A stretch of DNA of 64,000 bases from Cryptomeria japonica (Eukaryota > Streptophyta > Pinopsida > Cupressales > Cupressaceae): contig NC_081414.1 of the NCBI RefSeq assembly GCF_030272615.1, positions 4,341,501-4,405,500 on the forward strand, written 5' to 3'. Position numbers and translations under genes: made by a program. This document shows, piece by piece, positions 47,901 to 61,000 of this stretch. How positions within the stretch are numbered: the stretch's first letter is position 1; each line of letters begins with the position of its first letter. The notes under the pieces are model-generated. The model was not told the origin of the DNA and did not search any database. It saw nothing but the letters and a program-made list of their open reading frames with translations.

Positions 47901-49363
47901 AAGGACTAGCAACATTTTAGCATATGAAAATAAACTTAAAAGTCTTATTTGCTTATGTAAATTTATCGCAAATTATGCATAAGACTTAGAAACTAACCTA
48001 CAAACATAAACTTACTAAAAGGGAACTTGCAAAAAAAAGGTTCCTAGTGGAAATTTACCACAATCAACCCCTTGTAAGAATTCAAACACGTCCACTTAGA
48101 AAATCTCATTTTTAAAAAAAAGAAGTTAAAATATTAAACTATGAAATGAAACTACTTTCCATTAAACCTCTAAGTTGAAGCTTAAGGGTTTATGAAAACA
48201 CTACAAAGTAAGCAAAGGTGGAAGGACTTAGGAAACACAATTAATTTTCGATCAAAATGGATTTTGGTGTCTCATAAGTGACTAGTATGGGATGTTGAAA
48301 CCTCGGCCTAAGGTACCTCCCATGGAGTTACGATATGGATAGGGCTATGACCTTCAAATGGTGGCAAAAGGAAGCTTCCATGCACATCTACCAGCAAAAT
48401 GGTACAAAGATGACAAAAGAGGAATGATAGAGGAGTGTTTAAAGAACTCTTATTCTCATGTAATAAGGTTGGTGATGAATGGTTTGACTTGGAAAAGGCA
48501 TGCAAGGAGGTAAGGGTGAAAGACGGAGATCAAAAAATTGCACAAGATGGTGAGAGAAATGAAGGGTGAAGACTTGGAAGGGTGGTAGGATGAGACAAAA
48601 AGGAAATCTTATAAGTACTTGAGAAAAACACTTATTTTCATAAAATCCTATAAAAAATTCTCACCTAGCTTGAAACTATAGAAATCAACTATAAGGCTTC
48701 AAGTAAATTAGTTATAGCAATGTTTAGGAGCAGGATAAAAACTATTGGAGACCCTAGGTTTGCCGCTAGCTCTATCCAGACATTTTGAAATGTTGTAGCA
48801 ATGTCGTGCATGACAAAAACAGTAAAACCTTGAGAACCAATTAAATTTTACTTTTTCTACATTAAATGAAATAAAGATGGGCACCTTTTATAAACTTTCT
48901 TTGAGATTTCAACGATAGAAACTTAGCAAGTGGGAAGTCCTAGTAATTAATTTCATCACATCTGAAGTGTTTGGTGATAGGATGCAAAGACATGGCCAAC
49001 CCATTGGCTAATTAGTTGTGGATGGTGTTCATAAATGAAAATTAAGCTTAATCGTAGAGGACCTCAAGCTCGAAGAGGGCCATTTAGGGTAGTTGTACAA
49101 ATTGATTACTTTGTGTTTAGACGTGTTTTAAGGAGGGAAAGATGGGCTTACACATAGGACAATTCCTTAACAAGAGGTAAAAGGATAAAAAACAAGGGGA
49201 AGCTATATAAAGGCTCAAAATTGGAAAGGTGATGAATATAGCTAGGGATGACATAGGCTAAACAAAAAGGACCAAATTTACACACAACACACACATGGAA
49301 AAGTGACTAAAATAAACATTAAAGTGTAATAAGGGCATGCAAATTCCATTATTACACACATTA
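41993..49363 (+). repeat. Tandem array of a 2.7-kb unit, two full copies and a partial third
   Basis: The unit starting GTAGGAATCATGTAGTTAGG begins at 41993, 44730 and 47398 (periods 2,737 and 2,668 bases); the third unit stops at about 49363. Units look about 95% or more identical. Each full unit contains an internal duplication starting at CAAAGACATGGCC: 43584 and 44181 in unit 1, 46317 and 46850 in unit 2. The unit has stretches of alternating AATTAATT and no supported gene; repeated minus-strand frames of about 70 codons occur only because the unit repeats. It could be a tandem-duplicated piece of a non-coding retroelement region or a large-unit satellite. Confidence 0.85.
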
Positions 49364-52353
49364 ATTTTTATGTCCATGGATCTATTGTTGTGTTGATCAT
49401 GACTTGATGAGTTGAAGACCAATAGATCATGCTTGCCCTAATCTCTAATACTTGTGTACTTACAAAGATCGAAGGGTTTGCAAACACCCTTAGATATTTG
49501 CGAAATAAAGTTCTCCTTGGCTAAACCCCTTAATGAGCATACTTTATAGCTTTGAGAAAATATTTGAAGGTAGCATGCAAACACACACTGGGTCTAAGAT
49601 GATGTCTTCTAATAAATGCTCAAATAATTATGTTATGATGCTCCCTCAAATGTTATATGAATTAAAACCCTAACATTCTTTGCCTAATTATTAGTTAATT
49701 TCAAATGAATGGGTAAGTGTTCTTTAAATAAAACAATTAAGCCCCACTAGTCAACAAAACATGCACTAGGACAACTCACATCGGCTAGTGCAATGGCTTA
49801 TAAGGTAAGATTTGGAATTTGGAATTTTGAAATTATTTCTAACTATTTTATTTACTATGTAAAAAGACATTTTAATTTTTAGTTAAATATTATTTTGTTG
49901 TATGCATTTCTAAATTTATTTTTTATTTTAAGTACTATTTTACTTTTGTAACTTCAATTTTAATTTTATAATTAAAATGTCAATTATTTTTAGTTTTTAT
50001 AATGAAGGTAATGACATGAGACTCCTTGATGCTATTGATCCCTACATAATTACAACAATCAAATCAAGGCATCCTTATGAAAAAGAAAACAAAACATAGG
50101 AGAAAAAGACACCCATATACAATTTGTCCATTACACAAATAATCCCACAAATCATAAATCATGATTCATACATACATTTGTCTTGAAAAATAGAAATTAG
50201 AAATAATTCATGAAATGTATTATCTAAACTTTGGTCTGTATTAGAAAATAAATTTCATGAAACCATTGATTGATGCTGATGAAAATGATAAGATTACTAC
50301 CGTGATTGACGCTTTTAAAAGTTGAATTCCATTTTGGTCTCACTTAATGAACTGCCATTTTTATTCACTTTTACTGAGATTTTAACGTAATGTTCGTTAA
50401 TACCTCGATGTAATTCTATACAATGATTGACCTGTCCGATTCGCTGCAATAATTTTTCATTTTTGTTTGAGATTTTATTATATGTTTGTTGATACTTGCA
50501 CGTAATTTTGCATAATTCGTAGTTTCGTTTCAATAATACATCAATCGTAACATAACTTTCAGTTCAATATTTGAAAGAAAATAGTTTCATAATCGTTAGT
50601 AAATTAATAATTCTGCATCTCGTTTCTTTGGGCTTTTGGTTTATTCTTGTAAAACAAATATTGGTGAGTTCTCTTGCTAGCACGTTCTTAATCAGTTCAA
50701 TATTAAAATGTTTCCATGATTCAATAGGAAAACAACAACAATGAACATAAGCATGATAGATTGATTTTGCAATATGCACACTTACAAATTATTACAAAGA
50801 GGCATAACCTACAATGGCATCAAAATTTGAAGATATTTATTAGTACCTGCAAAGGGATTATGATTACATATAATTTTTCAATTACCACATGATTCCATGG
50901 TGAAAAATTCTGGAGATTCGGGAGAGTAAAGAAACTATTTAATTCATTAATATTCAGAAAAATTATCAAACCAATGTGCCTATCATATTTGGAATTTCGT
51001 ACATTAAATAAATACCCTCCAGTGCCACACAAATTTAAAGCAAATTTCTACACTGATTTTGCTACCAGAATCAAAATCCAAATTTTGTGATATCCACACA
51101 GAACAAAGTCAACATTACTCTGAAACTTAATGATGTGCTAAAAAAGGCATTTTTTCTATTCAAACAAAAGATTAATATATTTCTAATTTCAATATAACAA
51201 TGCTAAGCTTTTTATTTTGTTCTTGATTAATACATGGTGCATTGGCATAAATCATTCTTATATCTGCAGTATAATTGCATGGCAGTGTGATAGACATTAA
51301 TGAAAGGCTGTAGACCAGCTTCCAATACATTTTGAGCTGATGACATGGCAAAAGAGTTCCTGTATATTTTGGTTTGATCACACGCCAAGAGTTCCTGTAA
51401 ATTGTGAGTTGATCACACACCAACGGAATTACAGTTGGCCTTAGATCTCCATGAATGGTATCAGAGTCGAATGGTACAATTTTCGTGAGCTTTTGATAAT
51501 AGAGTTCAAACTTAAAATAGTAAAAAGAAATTCTAATCCATTCCCAACAATGAGCTAATCACCAGCGATATTAGATAGAATAAGCTTAATCCTAAATCAT
51601 AATGAATTATTGATTAAGAAAAAGGGCATCTCTACTCAAAAGATTATATGCTATAGCTTTTAAGAATAAAATTTGTCACGTCAAGTCATATTAGGCACTA
51701 TATTAAGAAGGCCCCATCCTCATAACAAAAGACTTTAGCAGTGTCAAGCCAGCTTTGATCAACTAAAACACTGATTGACCCCAGCAACTCTCATACCTGA
51801 CTCTTACCCCACCTGAACAAGTAAACTATACATCATTAATCCTTTGCTCTACACAATAAATGATGCCAAGCTCTTTTCTTCACATCAAACAACAAAAAGT
51901 TTCAGACATCCAACCATAAAGTTAAACAGTCCCACCTCCTCACAAACTATGACCGTCACTATACAAGTTATTCCATGAACCATGGTGATGATTAAGTTAA
52001 AAAGTGATAGTTCCACCACAAACCCCTTCTTTCAAAGAAAGTCAACTGATTCGTAGGTGAAGTTTTGATTCATCAGAACTCCCAATATTGGTACAAAGAA
52101 CATTGTACAAGTGTAAGAAATATACAGACTGGCCCCATAAAATCCGTCATATGTATCTTAAAACCAGTTGAATTCCGCTGAGGGAGAACAAACCTGCAAA
52201 CCAAACTAAAGATTGATACTCAAACATGATTCAACATATTATGTCCATACATTAGGATTCTTAAAATGTGAAACATCATATGTAAAAGAAATTAAATCTA
52301 GCTTCAAATGAATCTCAATGAAGAACTTTGGAGCATACCATCTTCAGCTTTGA
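49364..52353. other. Intergenic region downstream of MAP65
   Basis: AT-rich, no gene recognised. At about 51459 the plus strand reads ATGGTATCAGAGTCG, close to a copia primer-binding site but without an LTR that I can delimit. The last few hundred bases before 52354 should include the MAP65 3' untranslated region. Confidence 0.45.
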
Positions 52354-55300
52354 TCAACCAGCTCGAGGAGAAGGTGGCTCGGACCCTGCTACAGATGCAA
52401 GTGATGCTGTATCTTCTTTACCTAAGGCCACATAGTTCAAAGGTGCAGTTGGCCGCCTTCTGGCATCCTTGCCAATTCCATTCTGACGGGGGGTAAACCC
52501 ATTTCCCCGTGCAGTGTGATCAGAACTTCCTGAAAGCATAGAGCCTCCAAGTGAAATGCGTCGATTTGTAGGTGTTGTGCTTCCATTTGCTCGCAAACCC
52601 TGACCTCTCTTAAAGCTATTAATCTTTATTGGACTTGGCTTGGATCCAAATATAGCTTCCTGCTCTGTAAGGAATTGTTCTTGTAACCGCTTCAGATCCT
52701 GTCAACAAGCAATTTTATGTGGAGATGCAATAAATCAGTGGTCACATTAACAGGAAAGTGAAACTCCAATTCACCAGACTCCAAATTTAGTAAATACTCC
52801 ATCTAAAAACCCAACTAGGAGATTCTAAGGATAGGTAAAAGCAGACAATAAATATTGCGAATATAGCTTGACATTATTATGAGACAACTGCTCAAGGTCA
52901 AGATTGTTGACCATTCTGTTGGAATTCCAGAATGACTCACCATTTAGAAAAATTCAGAATACACTAGGGAAATTTATGTGTATCTAACATAACCATATGC
53001 TAAATAGTGGGTTACGCTTATGTGTAGGTGTAAATGTTGATTTAGAGAAATCTTGAATGCAGAAAACCAAATTAAAAACTAAATTTTGTATGGAACTGGC
53101 ACATAAAGCATGAAAGTATCTCATGAATAATCAAAACCACCTGTGCCAAAATAATCAAAATCCTCCACTGCAAAAAAAGGATGGATTGCATACATAACCA
53201 AGAGCACCTAAAGAAAATTTTAAACATCGCCATCACTACAACTAGGTCAAAAGTCAGTTGAGCAGTGACACCATCAGTAGGAAAACAAATGAAGGGGATA
53301 GAAACTTCAAACCGTTTTCAAACAGTGACAACACCAAATAATATGCAAGCCAACCACTACTTCTACGTCCTGGCAGCAAATGGAGCAAGCACTTACTGCA
53401 AACCTGATAAAATGCTATCATGGAGCATATGACTAAGAAAATGATCATCTAATTTCTCAGCTTCAATAGAAAACGCCAGGTGCATTTCCTCTTTCAAGAA
53501 ACCAAGTTATCCAGTGAAGACACAATTAGGATGCCCTAGCATATTTATCCAAGTGTTTACTGTCTGATGATAAACTCTAACCAACAATCAAGGGGCATGG
53601 TGATATTAGGGTATAAGAAAAGCTCTCAAATGATAAATTTCAGCAAATTATACACAAAATGAAAGGCTCATTCCCTTTGAATTCAAAAGACAAATCCATG
53701 CACTGTTCATTTAAATTCCATTATCACTCCCAGCCAGATCGATAACACAAAATGCAAATTCTCTACACATTCGGACCTAAATCATTTGGCTATATGCAAA
53801 TGCTTATTGGAAAAGAATAATGTTAAAAAAATACCCGAAATCGTTTTTTCTCCTCCTCACGTTCTTGCCTCAATAAAGTATATTCTTCCAGCATTGCTAA
53901 CAGGCGAACCTGAATTTTTGAGATAACATAGTCCCCATAAGAAAACAAAGAAACTAAATCACATGACAACAGCAAACCCATATTTAAAGAACTCCAACTC
54001 ACGCCATCATATAGAAAAGGTGTCCCTCTTTCTTCTTCCCAAACGTGTGTTTTAGCCTTCAAATTTTCAACAATAGCTGTAACAAAACATAAGCACCAAT
54101 GTCAAGGTTGGAACATTAATTATACGCACTAGAGCAAATCAAGATAATCAATATACCAGGAATTTTGGTTACAGTTACTCGGGCCCGCTCAGCACGTTTG
54201 AGGTTTATGTGAGCACCTCTACTGGCGCTGTATCTATTCTCATCCTGTTTAGTAGGTTGAATCATCTACTATCAGTTCAAACACTTAAAAATCTTCTTTT
54301 TAAGTTATTTGCAAAGCATGCTTACCCTATTGTAGTCTTCCAGCCAGCTTTCCTCCTCACATGCAGCAAGCCACTTGTCTATTTTATCCATTATTTCTTT
54401 CCTGCTGAGTACATCTTCTTTTGCTTTCACTATTTGTGCCTCAATATTTGCAAGAAGCTCGGCAGGATCAACCATACCTTAGCACACATAGATCATATTA
54501 GGCCATTTCTACCATTCGCTTCATCAACATTACAACAAAACATTCTCTGAGTTGCAAGGAAAGGTCAATACCAGCATCAATCAATGCATTTGACTTCTCT
54601 GGTGAAGTGCTTGCATCAGGCTCCAAATGTGCTCGTCTACATATTTCTTCCAACTCCATTCTCTTCTTTAAAACCAACTCTTTCATTTTGCTTGCTTTTA
54701 ATTGATCTAAACGTTCAACTTCTATCTCTGCCTGGAACCCTCAAGTAAGAATGATATAATAAAAATTCATTCAGTTAGTAGGTTTCTACCATTAATAATG
54801 GTCCTAATAATAAAACATGTAAAAGATGCAACAAACCTGCTCAATTATGTCAACAAACCTGCTCAATTATGTCAAATGCAAGAGCACCTGAGCCCGTAAC
54901 CTCACTATCTGATGCTTTGAGAATGAATACAACATTTTCAAATAGTTCTCTTTCTTCTATTGGGGTATCCATCAAGTTCCAAAGTTCAATCAAAGATTTT
55001 CCAAGATCATGCAACTGTTAACAAAAATAAATACTGGTAACCTTAGGAAAAAATAAAATAGTAAAATAAAAAAGACATACTATTATGGAAAAATTCAAAA
55101 TGCACTTATATCAAGGTCATTAAGACAACCTTTTGAATACGAAGCTTCTTTTCATCATTCAGTGATTGAATGGTCCGTGATAATCCTTCCAACGTCTCAT
55201 TGCTAATGTTCTTTGGTTGTCCAGGGGCTGAATCATGCAAACTTGGATGTACTTGACTGACAGTCTTCCAAAAGTCCATGCCAAGTACTGCACAAAGTCC

Positions 55301-55690
55301 ATGCACCTCATTCACATATTCCAATACCTTTTGAAGGCGGTCACTCTGCACATTGCTATCAAAAAAGCATTAAGACTCTTTGTACACTTAACATGTAAAA
55401 GAATATATAGAAAGCCATAAAGTTGTACATACCTTTTCTTTTTGAAGTGCTTGCAGATGCGCATGATATTCATCTAACTTTCTAAGTGACAAGTCCTCTT
55501 CCTCCCCATTAGTAGAACTTAGTACATCATTGCGTTGAGAATACCCAGAAATTTCTCCACATAATTTTTCAATCTGAGCCTTTACTTCGTTGAATTGTTT
55601 AATACGCTCCTCTTTCCTCAGCCGCAACTCTTCCAATTGTGGTGTAATACTTGCAAGTTGTTCCTTCAAGCTTCCTGATCTTTTCTCTGA
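52354..55690 (-). CDS. MAP65: MAP65/ASE1 family microtubule-associated protein, 5' partial
   Basis: MAP65 proteins form antiparallel dimers that bundle microtubules in the cortical array, spindle midzone and phragmoplast. Nine minus-strand exons are visible: 55690-55433, 55345-55130, 55014-54859, 54731-54572, 54477-54326, 54244-54157, 54076-54003, 53909-53835 and 52698-52354. All have GT/AG ends and joining phases agree, giving 507 residues. Family blocks include [76 protein letters not shown], the microtubule-binding region [20 protein letters not shown] with [14 protein letters not shown], and [18 protein letters not shown]. The C-terminal tail is basic, rich in Ser/Arg/Gly, and ends SEPPSPRAG, with possible CDK-type SP sites. 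About 100 N-terminal residues are missing, so exon 1 lies beyond 64000 or was not recognised. The gene looks functional. Confidence 0.93.
54829..54872 (-). repeat. 22-bp tandem duplication covering a MAP65 splice donor
   Basis: A 22-base unit is duplicated perfectly (54829-54850 and 54851-54872). It spans the end of the third visible exon and its donor, so two identical CAG/GTTTGTTG donors stand 22 bases apart. The exon-proximal one (exon end 54859) restores the family reading ...[15 protein letters not shown]. The distal one would add 22 bases and shift the frame. Confidence 0.85.
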
Positions 55691-56015
55691 CTGCAGAAGT
55701 TCAAGAAGAATATTAAATTACAGCAAGACAAGCTAAAGCATCATGTCTAAACTAGATTTACAGGTAATAACTGCAAACTTACTCCTAAAAAATCATGTAT
55801 CAACTGCATAAACTAGAACATTCTCCACCAAGATAAACCGCATTCACCAGGACAAAATTGAGCAGAATCATAAGAAGAAACTCCTATAAGATGAAAATGG
55901 AAATTAAAAACAGAACAAAAAAACTTTCATAAGACTATCACATTGAAGTGGAAATGAAAAAGATGACCTTGAGGCTTGAATCAAACAATACATGCCATGC
56001 AAAAGTAAATCACAT

Positions 56016-57007
56016 TGTAATGTCCCCACTTTGAAATAGAATTTAATAACAAATAATAATATTAAAATGTAAATCAGAAAGAACTCTTAAGTTAATACAG
56101 TAAGAAGTAATTGGACAGAATAGAATGCGGCGGAGGATATTGCCAGTAATAGAAAACAATCATCAAGCACCGTTAAAGGTCAGCCATCCGTTATTATCGA
56201 TTGGTAAGTCAACATATCCCTTGTATTACATACGTCATGATTGTAGAGGGTTTCCTATCAGTCTTTGATGCTTACATTAGAGACTGCACAAATAATATTA
56301 TGGAATGCCAGAAAATCTGTATTGTCAGTTTATATCAAAGTCACTGCTGTACTGAAAATTTATTAGCTCTTCCAGTAGGCATTATACATTCAGTAGAAAG
56401 TAATTCATTAGAAAAGTGTTTGTTAAGACCATCATGTGTGGGAAGGATGGGGGAGTATACCAGTGGTGACGAGCGGCTCACATGTGGTCATAAGGACTCG
56501 TGGAGTCAAGGAACCAGTTACTCCTCCCACGCCAATCTCACCAAGATGGAGATGTGTGTAAGGGTATAAAAGCTGGAAGGGCAGCAATAGGGGCCGCCAA
56601 GTCTAGCAAGGAGGTTAGAAGCAACCATTCCTTGGGTTTGGTAGACAATGGATCCAAAGCAATCGTTTCATGCCTCATGTACTCTCTCCCTCTCTGTTGT
56701 GACAGCAGAATAGATTATAACTAATTAAAAATGAATATGTTTGTAGGTGTGCACCTTTCCTTGTTGGTGCAGGTTATCTTAATTGAGTCTCCACTCTCCA
56801 AATATAAGGTAAGCTTCAAGCACTATCTCTGATTTATGAAATTAAGAATAATTAATTGAGCATTATGATAAGTATCTGATTCAGATTTACTATTGTTAAG
56901 TTTAGAGAGAAATTGTCTCCTAATTAAGCAAATCGATTTGAATTACGAATGTATTGAAATTAGGTAATTGTTGTTAAACAGGCTTATATCTTGTAGGGGA
57001 CATTACA
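56016..57007. mobile_element. Solo LTR or LTR-like element, 992 bp
   Basis: The ends are perfect 12-base inverted repeats: TGTAATGTCCCC at the start and GGGGACATTACA at the end. Flanking pentamers are CACAT and CATAT, one mismatch from a target duplication. A TATA-like word (GGTATAAAAGC) lies near 56564. There are no coding domains. This is the form of a solo LTR left after recombination. TGTAATGTCCCC-like ends are frequent among plant LTR elements. Confidence 0.7.
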
Positions 57008-57762
57008 CATATTATTGACTTATCCAAGTAAAAAAAATTTAGAAGTACAGACTGGAAATAAACAGAAAGATTAATCAAAACAAATACCTGAATATGTTAT
57101 TGCTTTAAATAAACTATGAACCTGTGGTCCCTGAGGGGATGAGAAAAACATGTCATTTGTTATGAAAAGATAAATGAGAGACGAATATCCAATGGACCTT
57201 GGTCTTCAGCCTACATACTTAAAAGCCTTATTTCCCTTTAGATTGGTAATTAATATTTTTTTTAATCCACAGACCAATGACTGACATGCTGGAACTACTA
57301 ATATCATTGTGACAGGTATTTCAGGGGTTCTAAAGCACTCAATAAAGTAGATAAAATTATCAGACTCATGCATTTTATTGTTATCAGTATCACTTATTTG
57401 TCCCAGAAATGCTTTGGTTTGTTTGATTGGGTACTTATATACTTATATTTATAAGAGTTTCTGTAAACTTTTTTCCTATAATTTTGAACAACTGATTAGA
57501 AGTTTGACGGAGAACCTTCTCAAAACTTACACTAGTATTTGTGCATCAACAGTAAATTGATAAATCAATCAGAATGGAAGATAATGAATAATTACACGAA
57601 GACATGAAGGGTGGTTTTGTGACTTATTGCTTCCATAAGTTCATTGGAATTGCCTTTAAAACATGTGGTCTTTCTTATATCAGTTCTAATGGAATCAACA
57701 AAAAATAGATTCTCAAAATATCAATTTTCACAGTATACATTTGTTTGGTTACTTCTGCCATT

Positions 57763-58058
57763 TGTTAAGATATAGCCCTCATGAATCTAACTAATGGTAA
57801 ATTGGTTATTATCTGGAGAGTAATATATTAACAGAGCATACAGTTTGGAAATTAAACATAAACAAACTAATTGTTATGAACGGTTGCCTCTGTAGGGACA
57901 TGTCCATACGTGGCAACTGCCACGTATGGACATGTCCCCACATAGGCAACCTTTCCTCTTGTATTTAAACCGGATTCAATGATGGAGACAATCAATAACT
58001 TGCGGCAATTAGTCTTCCAGAATCGCTGTCATTTTTCTTCGATCCATATTTCACAACA
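57763..58058 (+). repeat. Copia 5' LTR
   Basis: Starts TGTTAAGATATAG and ends TTTCACAACA, next to the primer-binding site. It contains a near-perfect palindrome (57882-57951) and a TATTTAAA word near 57960 that may serve as a promoter. Confidence 0.92.
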
Positions 58059-61000
58059 TGGTATCAGAGCCAGGTTATTAAGAGAATAAATTATACAGCC
58101 ATATTACTTATAAGCATTTATCGGAAGTAAATATCAAATCAACGCAGAGGCTATATACGCAGACGATATATCCAACTAAGAAAATATTCAAAATGTCAAG
58201 TAATATGAGAGTGGAAGATAGACTCGAAGAAGCCTCCAACTTCGTTTCCTGGAAGATACGAATCATTGCCATTCTTGAAGAACTAAAATTAGAGTCTTAC
58301 ATAGAAGAAAATCTAGACATGCCAAATGATGAACCAGAGAAATCTACCTGGAAAAGGCATAATAATAAAGCAAAGAAAATAATTATTGACTCAGTCAAAG
58401 ATCATATTCTTCCATCTATAGCCAGACTGCCTAATGCATATGAAGTATTTAAAACCATTAAAAATACATATGAAGTTAACAATGCGAGCAGAATGTTAAC
58501 CTTGAAACAACAACTTTTAAACATAAAGATGAATAAAGATGATACAATATCTACTTACTTTTCAAGGATATCTGAAGTAAAAGACCAATTACAAACTATT
58601 GGAAATGAGGTAGATGATCAAGAAATCTCTCTCATAGCCCTAAGAGGATTACCAATTTCATGGGAATCCTACATTCAATGTATTAGCAGAACACCCCCCT
58701 AACCCAAATTTGAACAACTTAAGAATGAGTGCATTCAAGAGGAATCTCGACTAATCTTGAGAGGATTAGGGACAAATAAAGAAGGAGAAATCCAAGCACT
58801 TAATACAAATACCTTCAACAAAAAAAAAAAGTTCTCCAAACGGAAGAGAGGAAATAAAAACCATCAGAAAAGAGATATGTCTAAAATTCAATGTTACAAA
58901 TGCGACAAATATGGGCACACTCACAGGAATTCTCCAGAAAGGAAGAAAACACAAGCTACTCTAGCCGAAGTCAAAGGAGAAAACTCACTTTTCTTCTTAG
59001 CCCTATCAAGCGAAATAAATACAAATAAAAACACTTGGATCGTAGACAGTGGAGCATCAAGGCATATAACTGGATTCAGAAATCAGTTTGAAACACTTAA
59101 CGGGCACTCAAGTGAAGAGGTTACTATTGGAGATAACTCCACATATCCTGTGAAAGGAATTGGGACCTGTACTATCAAACTAAGAAATGGAGTATCTCTA
59201 CAATTAAAGGATGTTCTGTTTGTACCTGGAATAAAAAGAAATCTAGTCTCAATCTCAGGCCTAGCTGATCAAGGATATCGGGTTACCTTCAATGAAGATA
59301 AAGTTCTACTCTGGCCTAAAAATACAAATATCAAAAATGCCATAACAATAGGTTCAAGAGATGGTAGCCTATACAAACTATGCAGTGATCAAAAGGAAGC
59401 ACTAAATCTTGAAGTTTCAAATAATAATGAATTATGGCACAAAAGATTAGGACACCTAAGATATAGTGCTCTATCCAACATAAAGAAGATTACTTCAAGA
59501 CTGCCCCAACTAAAATCTAAACACACAGGCATTTGCAAAGGATGTGCCTTGGGAAAGAATGTGAAAGTTTCTTTTCCCTCAAGCGAGCACAAATCAAAAG
59601 TTATTTTAGAACTAATTCACTCGGACCTATGCGGTCCCATGTCAACACCATCCCTAACTGGATCCTTATACTACATAATCTTTGTTGACGACTACTCTCA
59701 AAAAAACATGGATATATTTTCTAAAGTGCAAAGACTCAAATGAAGTACTATCTAAGTTCAAAGAATTCAAGGCACTAGTAGAAAACCAGTCAAGGAAGAA
59801 AATTAAGGTGTTAAGATCCGACAATGGGGGAGAATATACATCTGACAACTTCAAAGACTTTTGTAATTCTGTTGGGATTAAGAGGGAGTATACTGTACCA
59901 TATAATCCACAATAGAATGGAGTAGCAGAAAGAAAGAACAGAACCATAATTGAAGCAGCAAAAGCCATGATGCATGACCAAAACTTACACACTTCATTCT
60001 GGGCAGAAGCTTCAAATACAACAGTCTACATTCAAAACAAGATGTCCGCACTTAGTTCTAGAAAACATAACTCCTGAAGAAGCTTTTACAGGGAACAAAC
60101 CAAACTTAAGTCATTTAAGGATATTTGGCTGTCCCGTATATATACATGTTCCTAAAGAAAAGAGGACAAAACTAGAACCATCCGGAAAAAGAGGTATCTT
60201 CATTGGTTATAGTGAAAATACTAAAGGATATTGCATTTACATTCCAAGAAAAAAATCTGTTGAGATAAGTAGAGATGTAAAGTTTGAAGAAAACACTACA
60301 CTCAAAGAACCCGAGGATGATAACATTACTAAAGAAGAAGAAGATCACATAACTCAGATTGAGAGGGAGAATATCATAGAAAATTCCAAACCTTCAGACA
60401 CTGAGAGGGAGGACATCCTAAGAGCTTCTGAACCTCTTGTTGATGAAAATATTGAAACACTCAATAACAAGAAAAGACCTCTATGGGCAAGGAAAATGAT
60501 TGAAGAGAATAATGTAGAACCAAATGAAATTTCCAAAGAAAATAAGAGAACAAGAACTCTAAAATGTTATGCTGCACTTCTAACCGAACTCACAAATTCT
60601 GAACCAACAAAGGTCAGAGAAGCCTTATCAAAACAGGCTTGGAAAGATGCTATGGTTGAAGAATATCAATCTATACTAAAGAATGATGTTTGGGATCTAG
60701 TGCCTAGACCAAAAGACAAATTAGTTGTCTCATCCAAGTGGTTATTCAAGATCAAATATGCATCTGATGGCAGCATTGAAAAACATAAAGTTCGCTTTGT
60801 GGCCAGGGGATTCTCTCAGAAAGCAGGAATTGATTATGAAGAGACATTTGCCCCAGTTGCCCGGTATACGTCAGTAAGAACAATCATTGCAATTGCAGCA
60901 TCCAAAGGATGGAAAATTCACCAAATGGACATAAAGACTGCCTTCCTAAATGGTTCAATTGAAGAAGAAGTATATATAGAACAACCAAAAGGATTCACCA

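Noticed and set aside
41993-49363. The 2.7-kb repeats as paired LTRs
   Set aside because: Units are directly adjacent with no internal domain, no TG...CA ends and no primer site between them.
51457-51471. Primer-binding site of another copia element
   Set aside because: Imperfect match and no LTR that I can delimit next to it.
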